Positions 37,711 through 46,397 of a DNA stretch of 64,000 nt are shown piece by piece. The notes beneath the pieces were generated by a model. That model worked only from the letters and a program-made list of their open reading frames with translations. It was not told the origin of the DNA and ran no database searches. Numbering within the stretch: the first letter of the stretch is position 1; each line of letters starts with the position of its first letter. Source of the DNA: VRUE01 sp036276735. GTDB lineage: Bacteria > Actinomycetota > Thermoleophilia > Solirubrobacterales > 70-9. The stretch spans positions 1 to 64,000 of the forward strand of contig DASUOH010000041.1 of assembly GCA_036276735.1 (NCBI GenBank), given 5' to 3'. Position numbers and translations under genes: made by a program.

Positions 37711-38700
37711 TCAGGCAGAGGCCCGAGAGCTCGCAGCGAGCTGGCCGCAGGCCGCCTCGATGTCGCGGCCGCGGGTGAGGCGAACGGTGACCGGCACGCG
37801 GTGCTCGGCGAGGATCGCCCTGAAGCGCTCGATTCGCTCGGGCGGGGAGCCGTCGAAGGCGCCGGTCGGGTTGTAGGGGATCAGGTTGACCTTGTAGCCG
37901 CGCGGGTCGAGCAGCGCGGCGAGCTCGCGCGCCTGCGCGGGAAGGTCGTTGACGCCGTCGAGCATCACGTACTCGACGAAGACCTTGCGGCGGCGGCGGG
38001 CCCGGTAGCGCTCGCAGGCCGCGAGCACGTCGGCCAGCGGATAGCGGTCGTTGACCGGCATCAGGCGGGAGCGCAGGGCGTCGCTCGGCGCGTGCAACGA
38101 GAGGGCGAGGGCGATCGGCATCTCGCACTCGGCGATGCGATCGATGCCGGGAACCCAGCCGACCGTCGAGATCGCCGTGCGGCGGTGGGTGACGCCGAGG
38201 TCGGGCAGCCGCTCACAGGCGGACAGCACCGCATCGATGTTCATCGTCGGCTCCCCCATCCCCATGAAGACGACGTGGTCGATCGGCTCGACGCGCCGGA
38301 AGTGCAGCGCCTGGTCGAGGATCTCGTCGGCGCTGAGGTTGCGGCCGAACTTCATCTGCCCGGTGGCGCAGAAGGTGCAGGTCAGCGGACAGCCCGACTG
38401 CGAGGACAGGCAGACCGAGCGGCGCCCGTCGCGGTAGCGCATCAGCACCGTCTCCAGCGGCCGTCCGTCCGCCGTCTCGAAGAGTGCCTTGACGGTGCCG
38501 TCGTCCGACTTCGCCTCGCTCGCACAGACGAGGGTCGAGAGCGGCAGCTCCACCTCCAGCCGCTCGCGCAACGAGGCGGGCAGGTTGGTCATCTCCTCAT
38601 AGCCGCGAGCGCCGCGCGCCACCCACTCCCAGATCTGGGATGCGCGGTAGGGCGGCTCACCGGCCGCGGCGAGGATCTCGGTTAGTCGGGCTCGGTCCAC
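37711..38700 (-). CDS. rlmN: 23S rRNA (adenine-C2)-methyltransferase RlmN
   Basis: Radical SAM enzyme methylating A2503 of 23S rRNA and A37 of tRNAs. The 329-residue protein has the radical SAM cluster motif CPLTCTFC (Cys104, Cys108, Cys111), MGMGEPTMN, the SLHAPSD segment, and a C-terminal Cys318 for the covalent intermediate. GTG 38700 is the likely start. The nested hairpin repeat lies 19 bases before it. Confidence 0.96.
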   Translation of the reverse strand: MDRARLTEILAAAGEPPYRASQIWEWVARGARGYEEMTNLPASLRERLEVELPLSTLVCASEAKSDDGTVKALFETADGRPLETVLMRYRDGRRSVCLSSQSGCPLTCTFCATGQMKFGRNLSADEILDQALHFRRVEPIDHVVFMGMGEPTMNIDAVLSACERLPDLGVTHRRTAISTVGWVPGIDRIAECEMPIALALSLHAPSDALRSRLMPVNDRYPLADVLAACERYRARRRRKVFVEYVMLDGVNDLPAQARELAALLDPRGYKVNLIPYNPTGAFDGSPPERIERFRAILAEHRVPVTVRLTRGRDIEAACGQLAASSRASA

Positions 38701-38718
38701 TGCCCGAGCGTAGCGGCA

Positions 38719-38763
38719 CCCGCCGGTGGTTATGCACCCATGGGGTGCTCGAGGAACGGCGGG
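38719..38763. repeat. Nested hairpin repeat, family 2 copy B
   Basis: CCCGCCG and CGGCGGG enclose an inner perfect stem GCACCC-ATG-GGGTGC. It fills the gap between the DUF4234 gene stop (38769) and the rlmN start on the minus strand. Same orientation as copy A at 32747. Confidence 0.65.
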
Positions 38764-38768
38764 TCAGC

Positions 38769-39281
38769 TCAGGGAGCCGGCGGCTGACGCTCCGGGGCGC
38801 CGGGCGGCGGCTGCTCCTGCTCGTCGCCGAGCCGCGGTGGCATCTGATCGGCGGGCGGTGGCAGCTCCTGGCCAGGCAGCGCCTCGGCCTCCTCGCGCCA
38901 GACGTCGTTGAGCGCGACCTGCATATAGGCCCAGAGAGCGGGCGCCAGCAGGAAGTAGAGGACCAGCGCGATCCAGCCGTTGGGCGGCTCCTGACCGGCA
39001 AGTCGGGATGCTCCCTGGATCCGCTTGGTGCCGCGCCAGTAGCTGACCAGCGCCGGGACGACGATCAGGCCACCGGGGAAGAGGGCGAGGACCGAGTTGG
39101 TCGGGTTCTGACCGAGGTCATAGCCTTTGGCCCGTCCATAGTCGCGCAGCTCGCGGTTGACTCGATACCACCAGACGAGGTGATAGATGCCGAGCGTGAC
39201 GATCGGCAGCAGGGCCGCCGCCCACGGGCTGCGGATCTTCACCTGGTCCTGCGTGCCGCGGATGTTCATCTCGTAGGCCAT
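38769..39281 (-). CDS. DUF4234-type membrane protein
   Basis: The 170-residue protein starts MAYEMNIRGTQDQVKIRSPW and has about three membrane segments: ALLPIVTLGIYHLVWWYRVN, SVLALFPGGLIVVPALVSYW and IALVLYFLLAPALWAYMQVAL. The TLGIYHLVWWYRVNRELRD pattern is typical of DUF4234, a family of unknown function. The C-terminal 35 residues are Pro/Gln-rich and cytoplasmic. ATG 39281 is preferred to the longer frame overlapping the amine oxidase. Confidence 0.8.
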   Translation of the reverse strand: MAYEMNIRGTQDQVKIRSPWAAALLPIVTLGIYHLVWWYRVNRELRDYGRAKGYDLGQNPTNSVLALFPGGLIVVPALVSYWRGTKRIQGASRLAGQEPPNGWIALVLYFLLAPALWAYMQVALNDVWREEAEALPGQELPPPADQMPPRLGDEQEQPPPGAPERQPPAP

Positions 39282-39316
39282 GCGCCCTCCGTTCTGGCTG
39301 ACCGGTCCAGCCGACC

Positions 39317-40675
39317 TTAGCCCACCGGTCGGGCAGCTTTCAACAGCTCCGCCGCGACCCTCTCCCCCGCCTGCAGCGCTCCCTCCATGTAGCCGCTCCA
39401 AACGGTCGCGGTCTCGGTCCCGGCCCAGTGGACGAGGCCCACGGGCTCGCGCAGCGCCGAGCCGCACGTCGTCCAGCCGCCCGGCCCGAAGTTCGAGGTC
39501 GGTCCGCCGCCGGACCACTGCTCCGCCGACCACTCCTGTTCGGCGTAGGCGAGGGGTCGCTCGGCGCGCGAGCCGAAGAGGCGGGCGAAGCAGGCAAGGA
39601 CGGCCGACCGCCGATCGTCGGTCCCCTGCGCGGCCATCTCGTCCACCTCGGGCCCGCCGACGAAGCCGAGCAGGACACCGGCCGAGCCGTCAAGCGGCGA
39701 GCTGTCGAAGGTGAGCGTGACCGGGCCGGCATCGGTGACCGCCTCGCCGCTGAATCCATCAGCGCGCCAGAACGGCCGCTCGTAGAGCGCCATGCACTTG
39801 GTCAGACGGCCGGGTCGCAGCCGCTCGCCGACCAGGCGATGCCGGGTGGGAAGCGGCGGGTCGAACTCGATCCCGGCCGCGATCGCCCTCGGCAGGGCCA
39901 CCACCGCTCGCTCGGCCTCGACCGTCAGGTCGCCGGCACTCACAGAGATCGCACCGGAGCGCTGCGCGATCCGGGTGACCGGCACGCCCAGCCGCACCCG
40001 GTCGCCCAGCTGCTCCGCCAGCCCCAGCGGCAGCCGCTGGGCGCCGCCGTCGAGGCGGTCCTGTTGCGCGCCGCCCTCGGTGTCGATCAGCTTGTCGAAG
40101 CCCCCCGCCGAGCGCACGTAGAAGAGGACGTGCAGCATCGAGAGCTCCTCAGGGGCCGCGCCCCAGACGGTGCGACCGGCCAGCGCGATCAGCTCTCGCG
40201 CCATTGGCGAGCGGACGTTCTCGGCGCACCAGTCGCCGAGGGTCCTCGCGTCGAGCTCGGCCGCCCGCCTCGCCGCCCAGGGCTCGTCGGTCACGACGCC
40301 GCCGGCCAACCGGTCGAGGCGCCTGCGCGCCAGGAAGACGTCCCAGAGGACGCGCGGCCCGACCCGGGGGATCGTCCCCCTATAGCGGCGCCGCTTTCCG
40401 CCGACGTCGAGCAGGTTCCGGCCCTCGCCGAACTGGGGGCAGATCGGCACGCCGAGCTGCTCGGCGAGGCGCCGGACCCGGCTGTGATCGGAGCCGACCC
40501 ACTGGCCGCCGAGGTCGACGGTAATCCCGTCGCCGATCGTGCCGTTGAACAGCCGGCCGCCGACCCGCTCGCGCGCCTCCAGAACGACGACCTGCCGGCC
40601 GGCGTCGGCGAGCGCTTTCGCCGCCGCCAGGCCGGAGAGACCGGCGCCCAACACGACCACGTCGGCGCTGTCCAT
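39317..40675 (-). CDS. FAD-dependent amine oxidase (monoamine oxidase-like)
   Basis: The 452-residue flavoprotein has the dinucleotide-binding VVVLGAGLSGLAAAKAL at 5-21, the ERVGGRLFN substrate/FAD loop, a middle substrate domain, and the C-terminal FAD-binding region EPVGLVHWAGTETATVWSGYMEGALQAG. It likely oxidises an amine to an aldehyde with release of ammonia. The specific amine cannot be read. It is transcribed with the DUF4234 gene (35 bases between). Confidence 0.9.
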   Translation of the reverse strand: MDSADVVVLGAGLSGLAAAKALADAGRQVVVLEARERVGGRLFNGTIGDGITVDLGGQWVGSDHSRVRRLAEQLGVPICPQFGEGRNLLDVGGKRRRYRGTIPRVGPRVLWDVFLARRRLDRLAGGVVTDEPWAARRAAELDARTLGDWCAENVRSPMARELIALAGRTVWGAAPEELSMLHVLFYVRSAGGFDKLIDTEGGAQQDRLDGGAQRLPLGLAEQLGDRVRLGVPVTRIAQRSGAISVSAGDLTVEAERAVVALPRAIAAGIEFDPPLPTRHRLVGERLRPGRLTKCMALYERPFWRADGFSGEAVTDAGPVTLTFDSSPLDGSAGVLLGFVGGPEVDEMAAQGTDDRRSAVLACFARLFGSRAERPLAYAEQEWSAEQWSGGGPTSNFGPGGWTTCGSALREPVGLVHWAGTETATVWSGYMEGALQAGERVAAELLKAARPVG

Positions 40676-40754
40676 GGGACCAGCTTCTCACGCGGGCGGT
40701 GGGCCCGCCTGGCTAAGCTCGCCACAAAGCGCTTCGACCGGAAAGGGGAACGAG

Positions 40755-41192
40755 ATGGCCGCTGAGAGCAAGGCGACGACGGTTTGGGAGGGTGACCTGG
40801 CCCACGGGCGCGGCACGACCAAGGCGGCAAGCGGCGCGCTTCCGGAGCTGGAGGTGAGCTGGCCGGCACGTACCGAGCGGACGCCCGGAACGACCAGCCC
40901 CGAGGAGCTGCTTGCCAGCGCCCATGCCTCCTGCTTCTGCATGGCGCTCTCGCATGAGCTTGCCCAGGCGGGCAACGCGCCCGAGCGGCTGGAGGCGACC
41001 GCTACCGTCGCCTTCGTGCCCGGCGAGGGCGTCAAGTCCTCGCGGATCGTCGTCAGCGGCCGCGTGGCGGGGATCGATCAGGCCGGATTCGAGGAGGCCG
41101 CCGGGGGCGCAAGCCTCAACTGCCCGATCTCCCAGGCGCTGAAGGGCAACGTCGAGATCTCGGTCGAGGCGACCCTGGAGAGCGATGAGTGA
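40755..41192 (+). CDS. OsmC-family peroxiredoxin
   Basis: Reduces organic hydroperoxides with a thiol partner. The 145-residue protein has the family core with the peroxidatic Cys60 region (SAHASCFCMALS) and a second Cys in LNCPISQAL near residue 125, matching the two-cysteine OsmC/Ohr mechanism; an extra Cys62 is near the first. ATG 40755 follows AAAGGGG. It overlaps the next gene by eight bases. Confidence 0.9.
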   Translation: MAAESKATTVWEGDLAHGRGTTKAASGALPELEVSWPARTERTPGTTSPEELLASAHASCFCMALSHELAQAGNAPERLEATATVAFVPGEGVKSSRIVVSGRVAGIDQAGFEEAAGGASLNCPISQALKGNVEISVEATLESDE

Positions 41193-41619
41193 GCGCGACG
41201 GAATCGAGGCGCTGGAGAAGGCGATCGGCCGCTACAACGACGCATGGAACGCCCATGACGTCGAGGCGATCGTCGCGATGCACGCGCCCGACATGGTCTT
41301 CGCCAACCACACCGCCGGCGAGTCGGCGACGGGCGACGACGTGGGTGCGCACATCGGCGCGATCTTCGAGACCTGGCCCGACATCCGCTTCGAGACCCGC
41401 CGCCTCTACGTGCGCGAGGGACTGGTCGTCCAGGAGTGGACGGCGACCGCGACCCACGCCAACACGATGCGCCGCGGCGACCTCGAGGCGCCGCCGACCG
41501 GCAACCGGGTGAGCTGGGACGGCATCGACTCGATCCCCTTCGAGGCCGGCCTGGTCAAGCGCAAGGACGTCTACTCGGACTCGGTCTCGATCCTGCGCCA
41601 GGTGGGGCTGCTCGGCTGA
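41185..41619 (+). CDS. NTF2-like (SnoaL-type) protein
   Basis: The 144-residue protein resembles the small cone-shaped NTF2-like/SnoaL fold: an N-terminal helix (LEKAIGRYNDAWNAHDVEAIVAM), HAPDMVFANHT, then beta strands around VVQEWTATATH. Members range from steroid isomerases to polyketide cyclases and binding proteins; no function can be named. ATG 41185 overlaps the OsmC stop, so translation is coupled. Confidence 0.75.
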   Translation: MSERDGIEALEKAIGRYNDAWNAHDVEAIVAMHAPDMVFANHTAGESATGDDVGAHIGAIFETWPDIRFETRRLYVREGLVVQEWTATATHANTMRRGDLEAPPTGNRVSWDGIDSIPFEAGLVKRKDVYSDSVSILRQVGLLG

Positions 41620-41656
41620 AGCGCGGCCGCGTCGAGAAAGGGCTTCGGGGCCTCGA

Positions 41657-42262
41657 TCATGTCGGCTCCGCCTCCAACAGCCGGTCCATGGTCTGTCGCG
41701 CGTAGTCGAAGACACGCCGGTCGCCGCAGAGCCGATAGCGCGAGTTCGCGCCCATCACGACAGCGTTGAGGACGAAGGCAGCCTGGCCGGGATCCGGTAG
41801 GCCCGCAATCCGTGCCTGGCGCTCCAGCTCGCTGAGCCAGGCGTCAAGCGCGGCGGCGATCGCATCGCGCACCGGCCCCGGGCGGTCGTCGTACTCCGCC
41901 GAGGTAGCGACCCAGAAGCAGCCGCCGGCGTATGCGTCCTCGGCGACGTGGGCGAGGTAGGCGTCGGCGATCGCGCGCAGCCGGTCGGCCCCCTCGTTGG
42001 TTCCCGCGGCCGGCTCGATCACGGCGCGCCGAAATCTCGTCATCGCCGCTTCGATAGTCGCCAGTTGCAGCTCCTGCTTCGAGCCGAAGTGTGCGAAGAG
42101 ACCGCTCTTACTCATCTTCAGCTCGGTGGCGAGGCGCCCGATCGTCAGGCCCTCCAGCCCTTCGGCGGACGCGAGGTCGACTGCGCGCTCGAGGATCGCG
42201 GCGCGGGTCGCGGCACCTTTGCCGCGTTCGGCGCGCGGGGACTTCGATTGGACCGGCTGCAT
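41657..42262 (-). CDS. TetR-family transcriptional regulator
   Basis: The 201-residue protein has an N-terminal TetR helix-turn-helix (ILERAVDLASAEGLEGLTIG and MSKSGLFAHFGSKQELQLAT) and a C-terminal ligand-binding helical domain that includes GGCFWVATSAEYDDRP. ATG 42262 is chosen; the longer frame covers the divergent promoter. A perfect ACGAACGTTCGT palindrome sits 31 bases upstream of its start, so it likely represses itself and perhaps the divergent cupin gene. Confidence 0.9.
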   Translation of the reverse strand: MQPVQSKSPRAERGKGAATRAAILERAVDLASAEGLEGLTIGRLATELKMSKSGLFAHFGSKQELQLATIEAAMTRFRRAVIEPAAGTNEGADRLRAIADAYLAHVAEDAYAGGCFWVATSAEYDDRPGPVRDAIAAALDAWLSELERQARIAGLPDPGQAAFVLNAVVMGANSRYRLCGDRRVFDYARQTMDRLLEAEPT

Positions 42263-42293
42263 GGCTTGGAGCTTAGACTTTCCGTAGAAAAGC

Positions 42294-42305
42294 ACGAACG
42301 TTCGT
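42294..42305. promoter_or_regulatory. TetR-type operator palindrome
   Basis: ACGAACGTTCGT is a perfect 12-base palindrome in the 100 bases between the TetR gene and the divergent cupin gene. Location and form are typical of TetR autoregulation. Confidence 0.6.
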
Positions 42306-42362
42306 TCAAGCGTAATATCCGCGGCCCACCTCCCCGCTAGCCAATGTTCGAAGGGAGCCGCG

Positions 42363-42761
42363 ATGAACGGCAACGAATGCACCGTGAAGAAGATCGACGA
42401 TATGGAGGGCGTCTTCCTGGGAGCTTTCAAGCGCGCCCGGGCGGAGCTCGGGGTTGAGTCGTTCGGGATGCAGATCATCGACATGCCGCCCAACAACGAC
42501 CGCTATCCCGAGCACGACCACAGCCACGACGGACAAGAGGAGGTTTTCCTGGCACTTCGCGGCGGCGGAGAGCTGGAGGTCGGCGGCGAGCGGTTCGCGC
42601 TCGACCGCGATCACATGGTCCGGGTTGGGCCCCACGCCAAGCGCAAGGTATGGCCGGGCGAGGAGGGCATCAGGCTCCTCATCCTCGGCGGCACCCCGGG
42701 CAAGCCATACGAAGCGCCCGACCTGACGAAACTCGGCGAGCCGGACCCGCTGGCGAGCTAG
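42363..42761 (+). CDS. Cupin-domain protein
   Basis: The 132-residue single-domain cupin has the first metal-binding motif PEHDHSHDGQEEVFLALRG and a beta-barrel second motif around VRVGPHAKRKVWPGE. Possible roles range from dioxygenase to isomerase or binding protein. It is divergent from the TetR gene, with the operator between, so it is probably its target. Its stop overlaps the stop of the 60-residue minus-strand gene by four bases. Confidence 0.8.
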   Translation: MNGNECTVKKIDDMEGVFLGAFKRARAELGVESFGMQIIDMPPNNDRYPEHDHSHDGQEEVFLALRGGGELEVGGERFALDRDHMVRVGPHAKRKVWPGEEGIRLLILGGTPGKPYEAPDLTKLGEPDPLAS

Positions 42762-42940
42762 TTCGGCCGGCGCTCGTAGCCGGCGCAGCTGCCGACGGGA
42801 ATGCGCGGATAGCGCGGGAAGCGCTCGTCGCTCCGCGAGCGCAAGCAGAGCGAGAAAGTCGAGCCGCGCGTGTTGCGGACCAGCTTCTGGTGCCGGCAGC
42901 TGTCGCACAGGCCCGCGCCGGCGGGCAACCGATCGCTCAC
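42758..42940 (-). CDS. Small Cys-rich protein (predicted zinc-binding), unknown
   Basis: A 60-residue frame from GTG 42940: VSDRLPAGAGLCDSCRHQKL, then the remainder with two more Cys (SLCLRS and PVGSC) ending GYERRPN. The Cys-x2-Cys and two later Cys could bind zinc. The GTG overlaps the SRPBCC gene's stop as GTGA, which supports translation coupling and a real gene. It is hidden inside a longer open frame and is easy to miss. Function unknown. Confidence 0.65.
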   Translation of the reverse strand: MSDRLPAGAGLCDSCRHQKLVRNTRGSTFSLCLRSRSDERFPRYPRIPVGSCAGYERRPN

Positions 42941-43398
42941 GCTGGTCGGTTGCGCTCGGCACGCCGCTTGGCCGCGTCGAGCAGCCGCCGCGTCACGAGG
43001 ACGTGCATTCGCGTTCCGATCACCATCGCCCGGTAGGCGCGCCCCTGCAGCCCTGGGAACTCGGCCCGCGTCTCGGCGCGCAGGCGGGTGCCGCCGTCGA
43101 TCGAGTCGAGTCGGAAGGTCAGCGCGTAGTTGGAGAAGCGGTGCCTGCCCACCAGCGCAAGCTGACGCGCTGGCTCGGCGACCTCGACGTGGAAGCCGGG
43201 GATCGTCGAGCCGACCGCGAGGGGGCGCGGGCCGGCCGCCCCGACGTCGGCGCAGCCGAGCAGCCGAGCTCCCCTTTCCGCCCTGGGCGAGCCAAGCGAG
43301 CCTTCGGCGGTCCGCAGCACCGCCGCCCAGGTCTGCTCGGGGGAGGCGGCGACCTCGAGCGAATGCTCGTCGACGAAGGGAAGGCTCGCGCTGGTCAT
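42937..43398 (-). CDS. SRPBCC (START-like) ligand-binding protein
   Basis: The 153-residue protein has the alternating strand pattern of the SRPBCC fold: SLEVAASPEQTWAAVLRTAEG near the N-terminus, then GTRLRAETRAEFPGL and a C-terminal helix. Such proteins bind hydrophobic ligands, and many are cyclases or antitoxin-like partners; the role is not known. Its stop overlaps the start of the small Cys-rich gene downstream. Confidence 0.75.
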   Translation of the reverse strand: MTSASLPFVDEHSLEVAASPEQTWAAVLRTAEGSLGSPRAERGARLLGCADVGAAGPRPLAVGSTIPGFHVEVAEPARQLALVGRHRFSNYALTFRLDSIDGGTRLRAETRAEFPGLQGRAYRAMVIGTRMHVLVTRRLLDAAKRRAERNRPA

Positions 43399-43425
43399 GG
43401 CGCGATCCTACGACGCCGCTCGCGC

Positions 43426-44127
43426 TCAGGCGGCCGAGATCAGGAAGGAGGTGAGGAACCCGAGGGCGGTCGCGTAGGCGACCGGCGGGCCGCCTTCGTC
43501 GAAGGCCTCGGGCATCAGCGTGTCGGCAAGGGAGGCGAGCACGGCGCCAGCGGCGAAGCCGAGCGGCCAGGAGAGGGCCTCGTGGTCGACCCCCTCCAGC
43601 GCCGCGTAGCCGACGACGACCGCGAGGGCGAGCAGAACCGCGGTCGCGGTCCAGATCAAGACGACGTCCTCCCGCCCGTAGCGCTCGCGCATCTTCTGGG
43701 CGCCGACGATCGCCTCGGGCAGATTGGAGGCGAAGATCGCGACGAGGAGGCTGGCGGCGCTGCCCTCGAGCAAGGCGACGCCCATCGCCAGGTTCTCGGG
43801 TACGCCGTCGAGCGTGACCCCGGCGAGCAGCGCCAATCCGACCGCGCCGCCGCGCGCGTGCTTGTCGGCCTTGCGTCGCTCGAGCCAACCGTCGATCAGG
43901 ACGAAGGCGGTCGCGCCGGCAAAGAACGCGATCCCGGCGCGCCAGGCGCCGCCGTGCTCGAACGCCTTCTCGAACAGCTCGAAGGCGACCGCGGTGATCA
44001 GCGCCCCGGCAGCGAAGCCGAGCAACGCCGCGGTGACGCGCGGTGGCGGCGGGCGCCAAATGGCGATCAGCGCACCGAGCGGCAAGGCGGCCGAGGCGAC
44101 GATCGCGAAGAGGATGGCCTCCCCCAT
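43426..44127 (-). CDS. ZIP-family metal transporter
   Basis: The 233-residue membrane protein has about seven segments and the ZIP core: LDGVPENLAMGVALL in TM4 and ASNLPEAIVGAQ in TM5, which bind the metal. The histidine-rich loop of many ZIPs is short. It likely imports zinc or another divalent metal. ATG 44127 is divergent from recD2 with 30 bases between. The 525-residue longer frame extends into recD2 sequence and was rejected. Confidence 0.88.
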   Translation of the reverse strand: MGEAILFAIVASAALPLGALIAIWRPPPPRVTAALLGFAAGALITAVAFELFEKAFEHGGAWRAGIAFFAGATAFVLIDGWLERRKADKHARGGAVGLALLAGVTLDGVPENLAMGVALLEGSAASLLVAIFASNLPEAIVGAQKMRERYGREDVVLIWTATAVLLALAVVVGYAALEGVDHEALSWPLGFAAGAVLASLADTLMPEAFDEGGPPVAYATALGFLTSFLISAA

Positions 44128-44157
44128 GCCGCCATTTTGGCCGTTAGCCTCGACGGG

Positions 44158-46299
44158 ATGGACGGCGCAGCGACCCTCTTCGACGCGGATGCGGCGGCAT
44201 ACACGGGGACGATCGAGGTGCTCGGCGTCATCTTCAGCGCCGAGGACGACGGCTACGCGGTTCTCGAGGTGCAGGACGCCGAGTCGGGAGAGGGCTTCGC
44301 GCTGATCGGCCCCGTCGCCCACCTGCACTCCGGCGACCGAGCCGAAGTGAGCGGGGACTGGGAGACGCACTCCAAGTACGGGCGGCAGCTGAAGGCGCGC
44401 GGCGCGCTGCCGCTCGACCCGGCCGATCGCAAGGGCCGCATCGCCTACCTGACGACGCTGCGCCACATCGGCCCGACCCGGGCCGAGCGCTTGGTCGACG
44501 AGCACGGCGAGGGCGTCCTGGGCGCGATCGCGGCCGATCCGGTCGGCGTCCTCGGCTCGCTGCGCGGCGTCAGCGCCAACCAGGCCGCAGCGGCAGCCGA
44601 GTCGTGGCATGCCTCGCGGGCGGTGCGAGATCTCCACGTCCAGCTCGCGCCCCACGGGCTCGCCCACCTGGCGGCGCCGATCCACCGCCGCTTCGGCGAC
44701 CGCTCGATGGCAATCCTCCACGAGGACCCTTACCGGCTGACCGAGGTCGAGGGGGTCGGCTTCGCCCGCGCCGACCGCATCGCGCTGGCGGCCGACGTGC
44801 CGCCCGAGTCGCCGCGCCGCGCCCAGGCGGCGGCGGTCTTCGCGATCGCCGAAGCCGAGGCCCAGGGGCACTCGTTCCTTCCGCTCGACGAGCTGGCCGG
44901 CCGCACCGGGAAGCTGATCGGCCTGGCGCCTGACCCCGACGTGCTCGTCGACGCGCCGGGACTGCTGCTCGACGAGGGACGGGCATACCGGGCGGCGACC
45001 CACGCCACGGAGCTAGCCGTTGCCGAGACGCTGCGGGCGCGCGCCACCGCGCCGTCGCACCTCGAGCACGTGCCTCCCGAGTCGCCGCCCCCCGACAGCG
45101 CCGGCGACGGCGAACTGACCGCCGAGCAGTGGGCGGCGGTCCGCGGCGCCTTCGCCTCGCGCATCTCCGTGCTGACCGGTGGCCCCGGCGTTGGCAAGAC
45201 CGCCTGCACGAGAGCCATCGTCGCCGAGGCGGAGCGTGCCGACGCCAAGATCGCCCTCTGCGCGCCGACCGGACGCGCCGCCCGCCGCCTCGCCGAAGCG
45301 ACCGGCCACGAGGCGCAGACCATCCACCGGATGCTCGAGTGGATCCCGGGCGGCGAGCCGACCTTCAAGCCGGGTCATCCGGTGCCGGTCGACCTGGCGA
45401 TCGTCGACGAGTCCTCGATGCTGAACCTGCGCACGATGGAGGTCCTGCTCGGAGGGCTGGCCGAGGCCACCCACGTCGTCTTCGTCGGCGACGCCGACCA
45501 ACTGCCGCCGATCGGCGCCGGCAAGCCGCTCGAGGACCTGATCGCCTCCGGCGCAGCGCCGGTCGTGCGGCTCGAACAGATCTTCCGCCAGGCGGCCCGC
45601 TCGATGATCACCACCGCGGCGCACGCGGTCAACCGCGGCCTGCCGCCACGACTGGAGCCCGAGGAGGACCAGGAACGCGACTTCTTCCTTATCGATCGCC
45701 CCAACCCCGAGCGGGCGCTGGAGACGGTCGTCGAGGTCGTCGCCGAGCGCGCCCCGCAGGGCTTCGGCGTCGACCCGGTTCGCGAGGTGCAGGTGCTGGC
45801 GCCGATGTACCGGGGGGCGGTCGGGATCGACGCGCTCAACGAGCGCCTCCAGGCGCGCCTCAACCCAAACGGCAAAGCGGCGGTGAGCGAGCGCTTCCGC
45901 GTCGGCGACCGCCTGATCCAGACCCGCAACTCCCACGAGCTGGGGCTGATGAACGGCTCGATCGTCTTCCTGCGCGAGGACGACCCCGAGGAGGAAGCGA
46001 TCGCCGTCGACACCGACGAGGGCGGCTCGCTGGTCATCCCCTACGGGGAGACGGCGAACCTGCGCCTCGCCTACGCGATCTCGGTCCACAAGGCGCAGGG
46101 CTGCGAGGTGCCGGTGGTCGTCGCGGTCTGCCACCGCTCCCATGCCCGCATGCTCAACCGGCCGCTGCTCTACACCGCGATCACGCGGGCGCGGCGCAAC
46201 TGCGTCCTGGTCGGCGACCCCGCGGCGGTGGCGATGGCGGTGCGCCGCGACGACGGCGGCAACCGCTACTCGGCGCTGGCCGAGCGACTGCGCGGCTGA
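44158..46299 (+). CDS. recD2: RecD2-like ATP-dependent DNA helicase
   Basis: A 713-residue SF1 helicase of the RecD2 group. The N-terminal region holds an OB-like part and helix-hairpin-helix repeats (RHIGPTRAERLVDE, EGVGFARADRIA); the core has Walker A GGPGVGKTACT, motif II DESSM, GDADQLPPIGAG, motif IV/V region and the C-terminal AYAISVHKAQG with YTAITRARR. Works 5'-3' on single-stranded DNA in repair in bacteria without RecBC. ATG 44158 is chosen because the earlier frame runs through the ZIP gene. Confidence 0.93.
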   Translation: MDGAATLFDADAAAYTGTIEVLGVIFSAEDDGYAVLEVQDAESGEGFALIGPVAHLHSGDRAEVSGDWETHSKYGRQLKARGALPLDPADRKGRIAYLTTLRHIGPTRAERLVDEHGEGVLGAIAADPVGVLGSLRGVSANQAAAAAESWHASRAVRDLHVQLAPHGLAHLAAPIHRRFGDRSMAILHEDPYRLTEVEGVGFARADRIALAADVPPESPRRAQAAAVFAIAEAEAQGHSFLPLDELAGRTGKLIGLAPDPDVLVDAPGLLLDEGRAYRAATHATELAVAETLRARATAPSHLEHVPPESPPPDSAGDGELTAEQWAAVRGAFASRISVLTGGPGVGKTACTRAIVAEAERADAKIALCAPTGRAARRLAEATGHEAQTIHRMLEWIPGGEPTFKPGHPVPVDLAIVDESSMLNLRTMEVLLGGLAEATHVVFVGDADQLPPIGAGKPLEDLIASGAAPVVRLEQIFRQAARSMITTAAHAVNRGLPPRLEPEEDQERDFFLIDRPNPERALETVVEVVAERAPQGFGVDPVREVQVLAPMYRGAVGIDALNERLQARLNPNGKAAVSERFRVGDRLIQTRNSHELGLMNGSIVFLREDDPEEEAIAVDTDEGGSLVIPYGETANLRLAYAISVHKAQGCEVPVVVAVCHRSHARMLNRPLLYTAITRARRNCVLVGDPAAVAMAVRRDDGGNRYSALAERLRG

Positions 46300-46356
46300 G
46301 GCGCGCGCCATTTTCCAAAGAGGCGTCTGAAACTTTTTGCGTCCTGCGCGCCATCG

Positions 46357-46377
46357 GTATGATCGCTGCAGTCATAC
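46357..46377. promoter_or_regulatory. Inverted repeat before the toxin-antitoxin pair
   Basis: GTATGA-N9-TCATAC lies 9 bases before the ATG at 46386 (21 before 46398). It is a plausible antitoxin operator. A nearby direct repeat of GCGCGCCAT (46303 and 46347) was also seen. Confidence 0.5.
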
Positions 46378-46397
46378 TCGCTGGCATGGAGCAGGTC

